A DNA stretch of 64,000 bases, taken from assembly GCF_001424945.1 (NCBI RefSeq), contig NZ_LMCW01000023.1, forward strand, positions 220,891 through 284,890, written 5' to 3'. Of this stretch, positions 17,648 to 27,768 are shown one piece after another; the first letter of the stretch is position 1; every line of letters begins with the position of its first letter. The notes beneath the pieces were generated by a model. That model saw only the letters and a list, made by a program, of their open reading frames with translations, had not been told where the DNA came from and did not search any database. The DNA comes from Rhizobium sp. Root1203 (GTDB lineage Bacteria > Pseudomonadota > Alphaproteobacteria > Rhizobiales > Rhizobiaceae). Both the position numbers and the translations under genes were made by a program.

Positions 17648-18633
17648 CTGGCATCCCTTCCTATGGAGTTTAGGGCTGTCGAATTTGACGAAAAGACAAG
17701 ATCCGCCGCTTCGGCAGCCAGTGCCGGTGCCAGCAGGAAGCCGTGGCGGTAGAAGCCGTTGAGCGAGACCACATTTCCATCGCGGGTCGCGCGGGGAAAG
17801 TTGTCGGGGAAGGCGGGGCGGATGCCTGCACCGGTTTCGATGACGACGGCATCGGCAAAGGCTGGATGCAGCGCATAGGCGGCGTTCAGCAGTTCCATCA
17901 ACGAGCGAACCGCGATCGGTCCTTCGAATTCCGTTTCGATCATCGTGGCGCCCACCATGAACCGGCCGTCCCGGCGAGGAACGACGTAAACCGGAATACG
18001 CGGATGCAGCAGCCGAACGGGTCGGGCAAGTTCGATCTCCGCGGTCTCGAGGTAGAGCATCTCTCCGCGTACGCCGCGCAAGCCGCCCGTCTGTCTCATC
18101 CGCGCGATGCCCGTGCAGTCAACGACCTCATCGAAACTGCGTTCGTCGGCAGGTTCGCCGGTGAAAGCGACGCCCTCCGCCGCAAGCTTTGTCCGCAACG
18201 ACGCCAGCACTCGCCGCGGGTCGAGATGGGCTTCCCGTGGAAAGAACAGGGCATGCCTGAAGCGCCCGGCAAGCGCCGGTTCGAGCAAGGCGATGCGCTC
18301 TTCGTCAAGCCATTCATACCCGCTGGTTCGCCCGGCAAAGCGTTTCAGCTCGCCGTATTCGCGTGCAGGCGCGACCACCAGCGTCCCATTGCGACGGACC
18401 TCTCCCGGCAGGATCGCATCCCATCGCTCGGCGGCGTCGATACCACGCGCAAGCACGGCCTCGCCGGCACTTTCGCGCTCGCACCAAGGTGCCAGCATAC
18501 CGCCCGCGAGCCAGGACGCGGCGTGGCGGAATCCCGGCCGAGGGTCAGCCACGGCTACGTCGGCACCGCGCGCGCGGAGTTCATGGGCGACCGCGAGGCC
18601 GGCAACGCCGGCCCCCTTGACAAGGACACGCAT
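17644..18633 (-). CDS. thiO: Glycine oxidase of thiamine synthesis
   Basis: A 329-residue DAO-family flavoenzyme that oxidises glycine to dehydroglycine for ThiG. Seen: the N-terminal FAD fold MRVLVKGAGVAGLAVAHELR, the family GGMLAPWCERE segment, and the C-terminal flavin-contact strand GNVVSLNGFYRHGFLLAPALA. ATG 18633 is chosen, one base after the thiC stop. The same frame is open further upstream only because it runs through thiC. Its first FAD glycine motif reads KGAGVAG, a slight variant of GxGxxG. Confidence 0.93.
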   Translation of the reverse strand: MRVLVKGAGVAGLAVAHELRARGADVAVADPRPGFRHAASWLAGGMLAPWCERESAGEAVLARGIDAAERWDAILPGEVRRNGTLVVAPAREYGELKRFAGRTSGYEWLDEERIALLEPALAGRFRHALFFPREAHLDPRRVLASLRTKLAAEGVAFTGEPADERSFDEVVDCTGIARMRQTGGLRGVRGEMLYLETAEIELARPVRLLHPRIPVYVVPRRDGRFMVGATMIETEFEGPIAVRSLMELLNAAYALHPAFADAVVIETGAGIRPAFPDNFPRATRDGNVVSLNGFYRHGFLLAPALAAEAADLVFSSNSTALNSIGRDAR

Positions 18634-18634
18634 G

Positions 18635-20461
<1,827 letters not shown>

Positions 20462-20565
20462 GGTTGAGGCTCCAAGTTTGCGATTGGAGACCCAGTCCTC
20501 AGCCGGAAAGATGAAAAGACGCCGGTACGGATTCCACGCGTGAATCCGAAGCCTTTCGAGCGCTT

Positions 20566-20660
20566 GCACCGTCCCTACGCCAGTATGAACTGGATCAGGT
20601 TCAACGGGTCACTGCGCGCGATAGCAGTATCTCAGCCCCTTGCCGGGACCCCCCTGGTGA
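20566..20660 (-). promoter_or_regulatory. TPP (THI-box) riboswitch controlling thiC
   Basis: Read on the minus strand, the leader contains the conserved pyrimidine-sensor element GGGGCTGAGAT (around 20633-20643), then a variable stem, CCGTTGAACCTGATC, and the closing CTGGCGTAGGGA, the classic 3' THI-box motif. These match both ligand-binding arms of the TPP aptamer. The leader between the aptamer and the thiC start is about 105 bases, enough for an expression platform that hides the ribosome site or terminates transcription. Boundaries are approximate. Confidence 0.92.
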
Positions 20661-20661
20661 A

Positions 20662-21115
20662 TGAGGAAACGTTAGAGCGTGTGGGGAGAGGCTGTCAAGC
20701 CACCGGCTTGCAGCGCCGGGCGGGTCACGACACTCATCGCGGACGCGGCCCGATTGAAGATGGTGAGCGCTCCCGGGGTTTCGACCGCGCGGACCGAATC
20801 CAAGACCGCCGGAAATTGGAAGTCCCGTCGATTGGTCCGACGGCTGTCGAAGGGCGACAGCCCGGCTGACCTGCCTTGCGGCAAATCTCAGCCGGGCAGC
20901 CCTGCGGGGAAAAGCCAATCAAAAACAATGCAGTTCGTAGGGATCAGAGCATCGCGGTACCAATACAGCTCATCCCATAGGTGAGATTATCTAAATAACA
21001 TGAGGATAATTCAATTTATAAACATGAATTTTCGTAGCAGAGTTTAGATCGCTGCAACAATCGGATTGGTTGTATTGCAGAACCAGAAAGTTGGAGCCGT
21101 GGAAGTCAACTGGGG
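20662..21115. other. Non-coding/degenerate stretch between the thiC leader and an orphan LysR gene
   Basis: No convincing gene. Short open frames on both strands lack ribosome sites and family features, for example minus 20672-20884 and plus 20679-20984. The right half is AT-rich, in contrast to its surroundings. It holds two inverted repeats, AATTCA-N11-TGAATT (21008-21030) and CTGCAA-N17-TTGCAG (21052-21080), just ahead of the LysR start. They could be autoregulatory sites. The thiC promoter must lie at the left end. Confidence 0.5.
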
Positions 21116-22006
21116 ATGATCTACAATTTGAGGGCGCTTCAGGTCTTTGAATCTGTTTCGAGAAATGGCTCAATCTCAGCCGCAGCACTTGAACTAAGCA
21201 TTAGCCCAAGTGCGATCAGCCACCAGTTGCGCAAACTGGGCGATCAAGTTGGCGAGAGGCTGGTTGAGAGGAGCGGCAGAAATGCAACCCTGACGTCACA
21301 TGGAAAAAAGCTGGCGGAATCTCTCACCCTTGCATTCAATCAGATCGATGAGTCTGTTGCTAACTGCATAGGCAGAGAGGGTGTGACGCTTCGGCTGGCG
21401 ATGTGCAGCACATTCGGAACGGGCTGGCTGATCAACAGACTAGGCAGATTTCGAGAAAAGAATCCAACCGTATCGGTGCAGTTGATGATGTATGGCGATG
21501 ACCCAATTCGGGTCGAAGCCGCCGCCGACGCCTTTATTACAATCATGCCGCCCCGCGACGGGTTCTGGTGCCTGAACCTTTTCGATGAGCACGTGGTTGC
21601 CGTAACGGCGGCGAATTTCGACCGTTCGCAACGCCTCGATGACGCCACGTTCATCACGACAAGCTTTGATCGTGATGATTTTGCCCCCGACTGGCGATCT
21701 TATCTTTCACGCGCCGATATGGACCTGAAAATCGAACTCGCGCAAACCATCCAGTGCAGTCATGAGGTCTTTGCCTTGGAGGCCGTAAAGCGTGGTTTGG
21801 GAATAGCGCTCATTCCGACATTTATGGCCGAGGCCGATCTTGAAGCCGGCACGATTGTCAAATGGCGAGACTTGGCGGTTCCCTCGGGGCGAACTTATAA
21901 TTTCTGCGTCAAATCCTCCAAGCGTCACAGCAAGAATATCGAGAGTCTTTCCAAGTGGATGTACCGAGAGAAACTCGATTACGCCAAGCATAGTAAAATC
22001 AACTGA
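21116..22006 (+). CDS. Orphan LysR-family transcriptional regulator
   Basis: A 296-residue LysR protein. The N-terminal helix-turn-helix (about 3-62) contains SISAAALELSISPSAISHQL, and the effector domain (about 90-290) includes LRLAMCSTFGTGWLINRLG of the GcvA-like branch. It has no divergent target gene: the left neighbour is the thiC leader and the right side is non-coding. The gene is visibly more AT-rich than its neighbours and lies next to a tRNA and a transposase remnant, so horizontal acquisition is likely. ATG at 21116 has no strong ribosome site. Confidence 0.82.
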   Translation: MIYNLRALQVFESVSRNGSISAAALELSISPSAISHQLRKLGDQVGERLVERSGRNATLTSHGKKLAESLTLAFNQIDESVANCIGREGVTLRLAMCSTFGTGWLINRLGRFREKNPTVSVQLMMYGDDPIRVEAAADAFITIMPPRDGFWCLNLFDEHVVAVTAANFDRSQRLDDATFITTSFDRDDFAPDWRSYLSRADMDLKIELAQTIQCSHEVFALEAVKRGLGIALIPTFMAEADLEAGTIVKWRDLAVPSGRTYNFCVKSSKRHSKNIESLSKWMYREKLDYAKHSKIN

Positions 22007-22176
22007 GTATCGATGAAAATGCGAGATATCGCAGCGTCGTGGAATGCGTTTCATGGTTGTCGCCAGAATGAAACTTGACCCCTCGATGATGCTGGATTGC
22101 CGAGCGTCAAACACAAAATTGCCCATGTGACAGCGCTGTCCGATGCTGCATAAACTGCGGTCGATCAGAAAAATAA

Positions 22177-22245
22177 GGTCGCACTGCCCGCGGAGGCAAC
22201 GGTGCAGTGCGACCAAGTTGGGGAGCCAACTATCCTCCCTGGGAG
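22177..22245. other. Cluster of three tandem hairpins in a non-coding stretch (22007-22439)
   Basis: The bases from 22007 to the transposase remnant hold no credible gene. Within them are three successive perfect hairpins: an 11-bp stem with 16-base loop (22177-22187 with 22204-22214), a 5-bp stem with GGAG loop (22217-22230), and CTCCC-T-GGGAG (22235-22245). None is followed by a T-run on the plus strand, so they do not look like a simple terminator. A structured RNA or a mobile-element end is possible. Confidence 0.4.
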
Positions 22246-22439
22246 TACCGCAATGAAAGATTGCAAAACACCAATCACTTGCTCGCGTTCAAGTCACTCG
22301 AACAACCCATATTGCTGAAATAGATAGGTTTTCGCAACCGACGAAGTGCTCGCAGTCCGCCATTTCTCTTCATATGGTTGAATCGGATTCATGAGTCCGA
22401 GCATCAAAATGCTGATTGGGTTTGCTGAAATGAAGGCCA

Positions 22440-22586
22440 TTGCAAACGGCCGCTCGTCGGGACGTCGGCCACGGCATCTGGCTTATCAGCTTCACGCACT
22501 ATGATCTGGGATACATCGAGCTGGAACAGAGGACCTTGCAAACGATCGACAACCCGTTCGGCACGAGGTTGTCACCCGTGTCTTAG
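22440..22586 (+). pseudogene. Transposase C-terminal remnant (IS481-like DDE integrase type)
   Basis: One frame ends in GIWLISFTHYDLGYIELEQ, then RTLQTIDNPFGTRLSPVS and a stop at 22584-22586. This resembles the C-terminal tail of IS481-type transposases, which commonly end in a HYDLGY...ENPFGPKVLPMS-like sequence. Only the last 48 codons or so remain; no catalytic DDE core is present upstream. The sequence after the stop (about 22597-22622) may include the element's terminal repeat, but no left end was found. The family name rests on recognising this tail. Confidence 0.55.
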
Positions 22587-22630
22587 GAACGAACTGTTAC
22601 CTATGTATCCGGGTCGGACAAGAAGAAAAC

Positions 22631-22705
22631 TGGAGCGGGCGAAGGGATTCGAACCCTCGACCCCAACCTTGGCAAGGTTGTGCTCTACCCCTGAGCTACA
22701 CCCGC
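22631..22705 (-). tRNA. tRNA-Gly (GCC)
   Basis: On the minus strand a full cloverleaf can be folded: acceptor GCGGGTG with CGCCCGC, D-arm GCTC/GAGC, anticodon stem CAACC/GGTTG around the loop TTGCCAA (anticodon GCC), T-arm GAGGG-TTCGAAT-CCCTT, discriminator T, and an encoded CCA. Its 3' end faces the low-GC stretch and the transposase remnant, the usual geometry for integration next to a tRNA. Confidence 0.97.
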
Positions 22706-22941
22706 TCAATCCACATCGGTCCGGGGTAGTTGTGAGGACCGTGGGCGCCACCTTGCGGCGACGGGCGCTATATCGCCCAAACGATTTTCAAATGCAACAG
22801 GGAAATGACGGAAACCCGAAGAAAAATTCGTATGGCTTCGGTCGCCGCGCCAGGAACGCCGCAAACGCAGGGCGGAAGCGTCAAAATGTGGGCGTTGCAA
22901 AAGAGGGATGGCGGACGTAATCAGGAGAGCTGCCGCTTTCC

Positions 22942-23472
22942 ATGATGCCGACGGATTCTGACATGACTGAAAAGATGCCGAAAACAGCTGACGACTTATT
23001 CGCCTTTCTCGATGGGTTGGGCGTCAAGCATAGCACCAAGACGCATGCGCCGGTTTTCACGGTCGCTGAATCGGTTTCGCTGCGGGACGAAATTCCGGGC
23101 GGACATACGAAGAATCTTTTCGTCAAGGACAAGAAAGATCAGTTCTTCCTTCTGACGGTCGAAGAGAACGCCACCGTCGATCTGAAGACGGTGCATACGC
23201 TGATCGGTGCAGCAAGCAAGGTATCGTTCGGCAAGCCGGAAAAGCTTATGGAGTATCTCGGCGTGGTACCGGGTTCGGTGACGGCCTTCGGCGCGATCAA
23301 CGACCCGAGCGGCAACGTCACCTTCGTGCTCGATGCGGACCTGATGAAGGAAGAGTTCATCAATTGCCACCCGCTTTCCAACGACGCAACGACGTCGATC
23401 GCAAGCGGTGATCTTGTTCGTTTCATGGAAGCAACGGGGCACAAGCCGCTTGTCTTGAAAGTGACGTCCTGA
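22942..23472 (+). CDS. YbaK/ProX-type prolyl-tRNA editing domain protein
   Basis: A 176-residue free-standing trans-editing domain (YbaK/aminoacyl-tRNA deacylase fold) that removes a wrong amino acid, typically Ala or Cys, from tRNA-Pro. Seen: HSTKTHAPVFTVAES, then GGHTKNLFVKDKKDQFFLL with the conserved Lys strand, and the closing GSVTAFGAINDPSGNVTFVLD. Length fits the ProXp/PrdX group. AGGAG lies about 12 bases before ATG 22942. Which mischarged tRNA it edits cannot be told by eye. Confidence 0.85.
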   Translation: MMPTDSDMTEKMPKTADDLFAFLDGLGVKHSTKTHAPVFTVAESVSLRDEIPGGHTKNLFVKDKKDQFFLLTVEENATVDLKTVHTLIGAASKVSFGKPEKLMEYLGVVPGSVTAFGAINDPSGNVTFVLDADLMKEEFINCHPLSNDATTSIASGDLVRFMEATGHKPLVLKVTS

Positions 23473-23527
23473 CATACGATTTTAGCGCTAGAGAGGCCGG
23501 CGTTAGCCGGCGCGGCGGGAGAGACCT

Positions 23528-24493
23528 ATGAGCGGTAACGACAATCCTTACAGCAATTCCTTTGGCCAGATGTCTGCAACGGCAAGCTACGGCGATGCAA
23601 CGGCGGCATCCGCGGGCGGCTACATCAAGGACACAACGACCGCCACCTTTACGAAGGATGTCATCGAGGAATCCCGCAACCAGCCGGTCCTTGTCGATTT
23701 CTGGGCGCCCTGGTGCGGTCCCTGCAAGCAACTGACGCCTGTCATCGAGAAGGTGGTCAACGAGAGCCAGGGCCGCGTCAAACTCGTCAAGATGAACATC
23801 GACGATCATCCGTCGATTGCCGGCCAGCTCGGTATCCAATCGATCCCTGCGGTCATCGCCTTCGTCGGCGGCCGGCCGGCCGATGGCTTCATGGGCGCGG
23901 TTCCGGAAAGTCAGATCCGCGAGTTCATCGATCGCGTCGCCGGCCCCGCGGGTGCCGACCAGGCCGCCGAAATCGAAGCTGCCCTGACGGAGGCCGACGG
24001 CCTTCTTGCCGGTGGCGACGTCAACGGCGCAGCGCAGCTCTACGGCGCGGTCATGCAGGCCGATCCGGAAAACGCCAAAGCTCTCGCCGGCATGGCCGAA
24101 TGCATGATCGCGGCCAATCAGCACGAAAGGGCGCGCGAGGCACTCAACGATCTTCCGGAAGAGATGGCGAAGGATGCTGCCATCCAGGCTGTCCTGAAGA
24201 AGCTCGCGCAGATCGAGGAGGCCCGCAAGCTCGGGGATCCCGTGGCACTCGAGCATGAGCTGGCGCGCAACCCCGACGACCACGAAGCGCGCGTCAAGCT
24301 GGCGAAGATCCGCAATGTCGAAGGCAAGCGCGATGAAGCGGCCGAGCATCTCCTGTACATCATGCGCAAGGACCGCACATTCGATGACGACGGCGCACGT
24401 CGCCAGCTCCTGCAGTTCTTCGACGTATGGGGGTTCAAGGACCCTGCGACCGTTACGGCGCGGCGCAAGCTTTCAGCCATGCTCTTCTCCTAA
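23528..24493 (+). CDS. Thioredoxin-domain co-chaperone (CnoX/YbbN-like)
   Basis: 321 residues. A thioredoxin domain (about 35-140) with active site WCGPC (Cys63, Cys66) and cis-Pro in IQSIPAVIAF is followed by a TPR-like helical region (about 150-320) with alternating Ala/Leu repeats. This layout is that of CnoX/YbbN, a holdase that passes clients to GroEL. E. coli YbbN has SQHC in place of the active site; here both cysteines are present, as in alphaproteobacterial CnoX, so redox activity is likely. The N-terminal 30 residues are low-complexity. It lies 55 bases after the editing-domain gene. Confidence 0.88.
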   Translation: MSGNDNPYSNSFGQMSATASYGDATAASAGGYIKDTTTATFTKDVIEESRNQPVLVDFWAPWCGPCKQLTPVIEKVVNESQGRVKLVKMNIDDHPSIAGQLGIQSIPAVIAFVGGRPADGFMGAVPESQIREFIDRVAGPAGADQAAEIEAALTEADGLLAGGDVNGAAQLYGAVMQADPENAKALAGMAECMIAANQHERAREALNDLPEEMAKDAAIQAVLKKLAQIEEARKLGDPVALEHELARNPDDHEARVKLAKIRNVEGKRDEAAEHLLYIMRKDRTFDDDGARRQLLQFFDVWGFKDPATVTARRKLSAMLFS

Positions 24494-24595
24494 GTTTGCG
24501 AGAATGGCCCTTGCGTTTTCGAGGGCGTACCCCACATTCCGTTAGTGTGCGGGCGCATGACGTCGCGCCTTGCCGACGATGCGGGACCAGCCTCT

Positions 24596-25267
24596 ATGCA
24601 AGTGGGGAATGCACGATATCTGAAACCCGGCGATCTGCCTGATTCGATCGCCGTTTTCCCTTTGGCGGGCGCCCTTCTCCTGCCCACGGGACAGTTGCCG
24701 CTCAATATATTCGAGCCGCGCTACCTGGCGATGTTCGACGCCGCGCTGACGGGCAACCGGCTGATCGGCATGGTGCAGCCTGCGCTCGGAGATACGGAGG
24801 ACAAGCACGGCGATCCCAATCTGGCCTCCGTCGGTTGTCTTGGCCGCATAACGTCGTTTTCTGAAACTGGAGACGGCCGGTACATCGTATCGCTCACCGG
24901 CATCTGCCGTTTTCGCCTGCTGGAGCCGAAGGAAACGCATCAGCCGTTCCGCACGTTCCGCATCGCGCCTTTCATCGCCGATTTGTCGGCACGTGACGAG
25001 GAAGACGCCGTCGACCGGGTCGCGCTTCTTGCCGCGTTCAAAGCCTATCTCGATGCCAACAAGCTCGAGGCCGACTGGGAGAGCGTGGAGCGTGCCAGCA
25101 ATCTGACGCTGGTCAACTCGCTTGCCATGATGTCGCCCTTCGGGCCTGCCGAGAAGCAGGCTCTGCTGGAAGCGCCAGATCTCAAGACGCGAGCCGAAAC
25201 GCTGATCGCAATCACCGAGATCGTGCTGGCGCGGGTCTTTGGTGACTCCGACACTGTTCTGCAGTAA
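24596..25267 (+). CDS. Lon N-terminal (substrate-binding) domain protein
   Basis: A 223-residue stand-alone LON substrate-binding domain, without the ATPase or protease parts of Lon. Seen: IAVFPLAGALLLPTGQLPLNIFEPRY, trimmed here to the key PLNIFEPRYLAM, then GCLGRITSF and YIVSLTGICRFRL, the beta-sheet core of the domain. ATG 24596 gives the length usual for rhizobial relatives; ATG 24557 would add 13 residues. It lies 9 bases before the Trm112-like gene. Molecular role is unknown in this family. Confidence 0.85.
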   Translation: MQVGNARYLKPGDLPDSIAVFPLAGALLLPTGQLPLNIFEPRYLAMFDAALTGNRLIGMVQPALGDTEDKHGDPNLASVGCLGRITSFSETGDGRYIVSLTGICRFRLLEPKETHQPFRTFRIAPFIADLSARDEEDAVDRVALLAAFKAYLDANKLEADWESVERASNLTLVNSLAMMSPFGPAEKQALLEAPDLKTRAETLIAITEIVLARVFGDSDTVLQ

Positions 25268-25276
25268 GGCGGACGC

Positions 25277-25465
25277 ATGGACGAGAATCTCAGCCGCGTC
25301 GATCCCAAGCTCCTGGAGCTTCTGGTCTGTCCCCTGACCAAGGGCCGACTCACGTATGATCGCGACCATGGCGAACTGGTGTCGGAAAAGGCGCGTCTGG
25401 CCTATCCGATCCGCGATGGCATCCCGATCATGCTGGTGTCAGAGGCACGGGAACTCGAGGACTAG
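25277..25465 (+). CDS. Trm112-like small protein (YcaR family)
   Basis: A 62-residue Trm112-family protein. Seen: LLELLVCPLTKGRL at the start and YPIRDGIPIMLVSEARE at the end, both diagnostic. Only one Cys of the zinc-ribbon set is visible, as is common in bacterial members. Family members bind and activate methyltransferases; in bacteria the partner is uncertain. Its stop codon shares the tetramer CTAG with the stop of the convergent hydroxylase gene, an overlap of four bases. Confidence 0.88.
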   Translation: MDENLSRVDPKLLELLVCPLTKGRLTYDRDHGELVSEKARLAYPIRDGIPIMLVSEARELED

Positions 25466-26676
25466 ATCGTCTGGCCGGCAAGCAGACGTGGATTGTCTTT
25501 TGCCGTCGTGCCCGCGGCCTGTCCGATGAAGAAGGATTTCAGGCCTGGCAACCGGTCGACGATGCCGAGACCGAAGTCGCGGGCAATGCGGATCGGCGCA
25601 AGATCGTTGGAAAACAGCCTGTTGAGGATGTCGGTCGTTACCCCCATGCGGAACGTGTCAAAGCGGCGCCAAGCCTGATAGCGCTCCAGGATATTGATCG
25701 AGCCTATGTCGAGACCGAGCCGATCGGCCTCGACGATCGTCTCGGCAAGGGCTGCGACGTCCTTGAAGCCAAGGTTCAGTCCCTGGCCGGAAATCGGATG
25801 GATGCCGTGTGCCGCATCGCCGGCGAGGGCAAGACGTGGAGCCACGAAGGCGCGCGCGAGCGTGAGGCCGAGGGGAAAGGCGCGCTTGTCTCCTACGACC
25901 CTCAGTGCCCCGAGCTTGTGGCCGAAGCGGCGTTCCAGTTCCTCCTCGAAGATCAGATCATCGGATTTGACCAGGCGGGTTGCCTCAGCCGTAGGCTCCG
26001 TCCAGACCAGCGACGAGCGGCTGTCCTTCAACGGCAGGATGGCGAAGGGTCCGGCGGGCAGGAAATGTTCCTCGGCGCAGCCGTTGTGCGGGCGCTCGTG
26101 CTCGACCGTGGCAACGATCCCCGATTGGCCGTAATCCCAGGACACGGTCTTGATTCCGGCCAGATCTCGGACATGCGAGCGGACGCCGTCGCAGGCGACC
26201 ACGAGGCGGGTTTGCATCGTCGTGCCGTCGGAAAGGGTCACGTCGGCGTTTGTATCGCCGGTTTTCAGGCCCGTGGCGCTGAGGCCGTGGTGGATCTCGA
26301 TGCCAAGGCGCTCGCATGCGCCACGCAGCGCCCTGACCAGGGCGACATTGGGAACCATATGCGCGAAAGGCCTGCCCTCGGTCACCTCGCCATCGAAGGT
26401 CAGGAAGACCGGGCGCACGGGGTCGGCGGTTTTCGAATCGGTGACGATCATCTTGTTGATCGGCTGCGCGTCGGGTTCAATCTCGTGCCAGATACCGAAG
26501 ACCTCGAGCATCTTCGTTGCAGCAGCGATGACGGCGGAGGCGCGCGTGTCCCTTTGCCAGATGCCTTCAGGCGCCGCCTCGACAACGGCGACGTCGAGAT
26601 GAGGAGCGGCCTGCTTGACCGCCACGGCAGCGGAAAGACCGATATAACCCGCTCCAACAACCAGCATGTCCCGCAT
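25462..26676 (-). CDS. UbiH/UbiF/COQ6-family FAD-dependent hydroxylase
   Basis: A 404-residue class A flavoprotein monooxygenase expected to hydroxylate the aromatic ring in ubiquinone synthesis. Seen: the N-terminal FAD fold MLVVGAGYIGLSAAVAVKQ, the DG motif VVACDGVRSHVRDLAG, and the GD motif RLALAGDAAHGIHPISGQGL characteristic of the UbiH/COQ6 family. Start ATG 26676 directly precedes the FAD strand; the frame is open further upstream but overlaps the divergent tesB leader. Which ring position it modifies is not predictable. Its stop overlaps that of the Trm112-like gene. Confidence 0.88.
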   Translation of the reverse strand: MRDMLVVGAGYIGLSAAVAVKQAAPHLDVAVVEAAPEGIWQRDTRASAVIAAATKMLEVFGIWHEIEPDAQPINKMIVTDSKTADPVRPVFLTFDGEVTEGRPFAHMVPNVALVRALRGACERLGIEIHHGLSATGLKTGDTNADVTLSDGTTMQTRLVVACDGVRSHVRDLAGIKTVSWDYGQSGIVATVEHERPHNGCAEEHFLPAGPFAILPLKDSRSSLVWTEPTAEATRLVKSDDLIFEEELERRFGHKLGALRVVGDKRAFPLGLTLARAFVAPRLALAGDAAHGIHPISGQGLNLGFKDVAALAETIVEADRLGLDIGSINILERYQAWRRFDTFRMGVTTDILNRLFSNDLAPIRIARDFGLGIVDRLPGLKSFFIGQAAGTTAKDNPRLLAGQTI

Positions 26677-26762
26677 AGCGTCAAGTCCCGTTTCCTGTGA
26701 ATATCGTATTGATCTATATAGATCATCGCCACTGTACTTCCTACCGCCCGGAGCCATACAAA

Positions 26763-27647
26763 ATGACGCGCGACACCGAAAAGCCGACTGCGATGGAAAC
26801 GCTTTTGTCGACGCTCGATCTTGAGCCGATCGAAGTCGATATTTTCCGGGGAGTCAGCCCTCAGGTCGGCTGGCAGCGCGTTTTTGGTGGCCAGGTGATC
26901 GCGCAGGCGCTGATGGCGGCGCAGCGTACGGTCGAGCGCGAACGCCTCGTGCATTCGCTGCACGCCTATTTCATGCGGCCGGGCGATCCGTCGGTTCCGA
27001 TCGTCTATCAGGTCGAGCGGATTCGCGACGGCTCAAGCTTCAACACGCGCCGCGTCGTCGCTATCCAGCATGGACATGCGATCTTTGCGCTATCGGCCTC
27101 GTTCCAGATCGAAGAGCCGGGCTTCGATCATCAGATCGGGATGCCGGACGTTCCGATGCCTGAGACACTTTTGGATGAGCAGCAGATTGCCGCACAGTAT
27201 CTGGTCAATGCCCCAGCGCCGATCCGCAAGTACTGGGAGCGCGAGCGGCCCATCGAGATCCGGCCGGTGTCGCTTACGCATTACGTCTCCGGCAAAAAGC
27301 TCGAGCCGTTCCAGCACATATGGGTGCGGGCGACGGGTCCGGTTCCGGACGACAGGTTATGCCAGGCGTCCATCCTTGCCTATCTTTCCGACATGACCTT
27401 GCTTGACACGTCGCTTTATCCGCACGGAACGTCGATCTTCGATCATACGCTGCAAGTCGCCAGTCTCGATCATTCGATGTGGTTCCACCGTCCCGCGCTC
27501 TTCGACGACTGGCTCCTCTACACGCAGGACAGTCCCTCTGCATCCGGTGCGCGAGGCCTGACACGCGGTAGCCTCTTTACGCGAAATGGTGTCCTGATTG
27601 CGTCGGTCGCTCAAGAGGGGCTGATTCGCAAAAGAGCAAATGCGTAA
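26763..27647 (+). CDS. tesB: Acyl-CoA thioesterase II
   Basis: A 294-residue double-hotdog thioesterase that hydrolyses acyl-CoA to free acid and CoA. Seen: N-terminal repeat with WQRVFGGQVIAQALMAAQRT and LHAYFMRPGDPSVPIVY, second repeat with the catalytic Asp in ILAYLSDMTLLDT and the C-terminal WLLYTQDSPSASGARGLTRG carrying the partner Ser/Gln. ATG 26763 is chosen, with CGGAG upstream; the frame extends further upstream but through the divergent promoter region. Monocistronic. Confidence 0.93.
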   Translation: MTRDTEKPTAMETLLSTLDLEPIEVDIFRGVSPQVGWQRVFGGQVIAQALMAAQRTVERERLVHSLHAYFMRPGDPSVPIVYQVERIRDGSSFNTRRVVAIQHGHAIFALSASFQIEEPGFDHQIGMPDVPMPETLLDEQQIAAQYLVNAPAPIRKYWERERPIEIRPVSLTHYVSGKKLEPFQHIWVRATGPVPDDRLCQASILAYLSDMTLLDTSLYPHGTSIFDHTLQVASLDHSMWFHRPALFDDWLLYTQDSPSASGARGLTRGSLFTRNGVLIASVAQEGLIRKRANA

Positions 27648-27693
27648 AAAATAATCACATTTATTTGTTTGGGTGTTTTTTGAGCGATAATTG

Positions 27694-27707
27694 GGCAGTC
27701 AACTGCC
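27694..27707. promoter_or_regulatory. Inverted repeat upstream of the glnK promoter (possible enhancer)
   Basis: GGCAGT-CA-ACTGCC, a perfect 6-bp inverted repeat with 2-base spacer, about 62 bases upstream of the sigma-54 promoter. The distance suits an NtrC-type enhancer, but the match to the NtrC consensus (TGCACC-N5-GGTGCA) is poor, so it could equally be the 3' hairpin of tesB. Confidence 0.3.
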
Positions 27708-27768
27708 TCATTATTGGCAGCGGTGATTATAATCTTTATTTTTCAATAACTTAATTCTCATTTCGAAT

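Noticed and set aside
20672..20984. Small open frames on both strands next to the TPP riboswitch, considered as gene remnants
   Set aside because: No ribosome site and no recognisable family; only listed as part of a non-coding stretch.
22631..22705. Search for a tRNA-end duplication (att site) at the left side of the low-GC stretch
   Set aside because: No copy of the tRNA 3' end was found by eye between 20600 and 22600.
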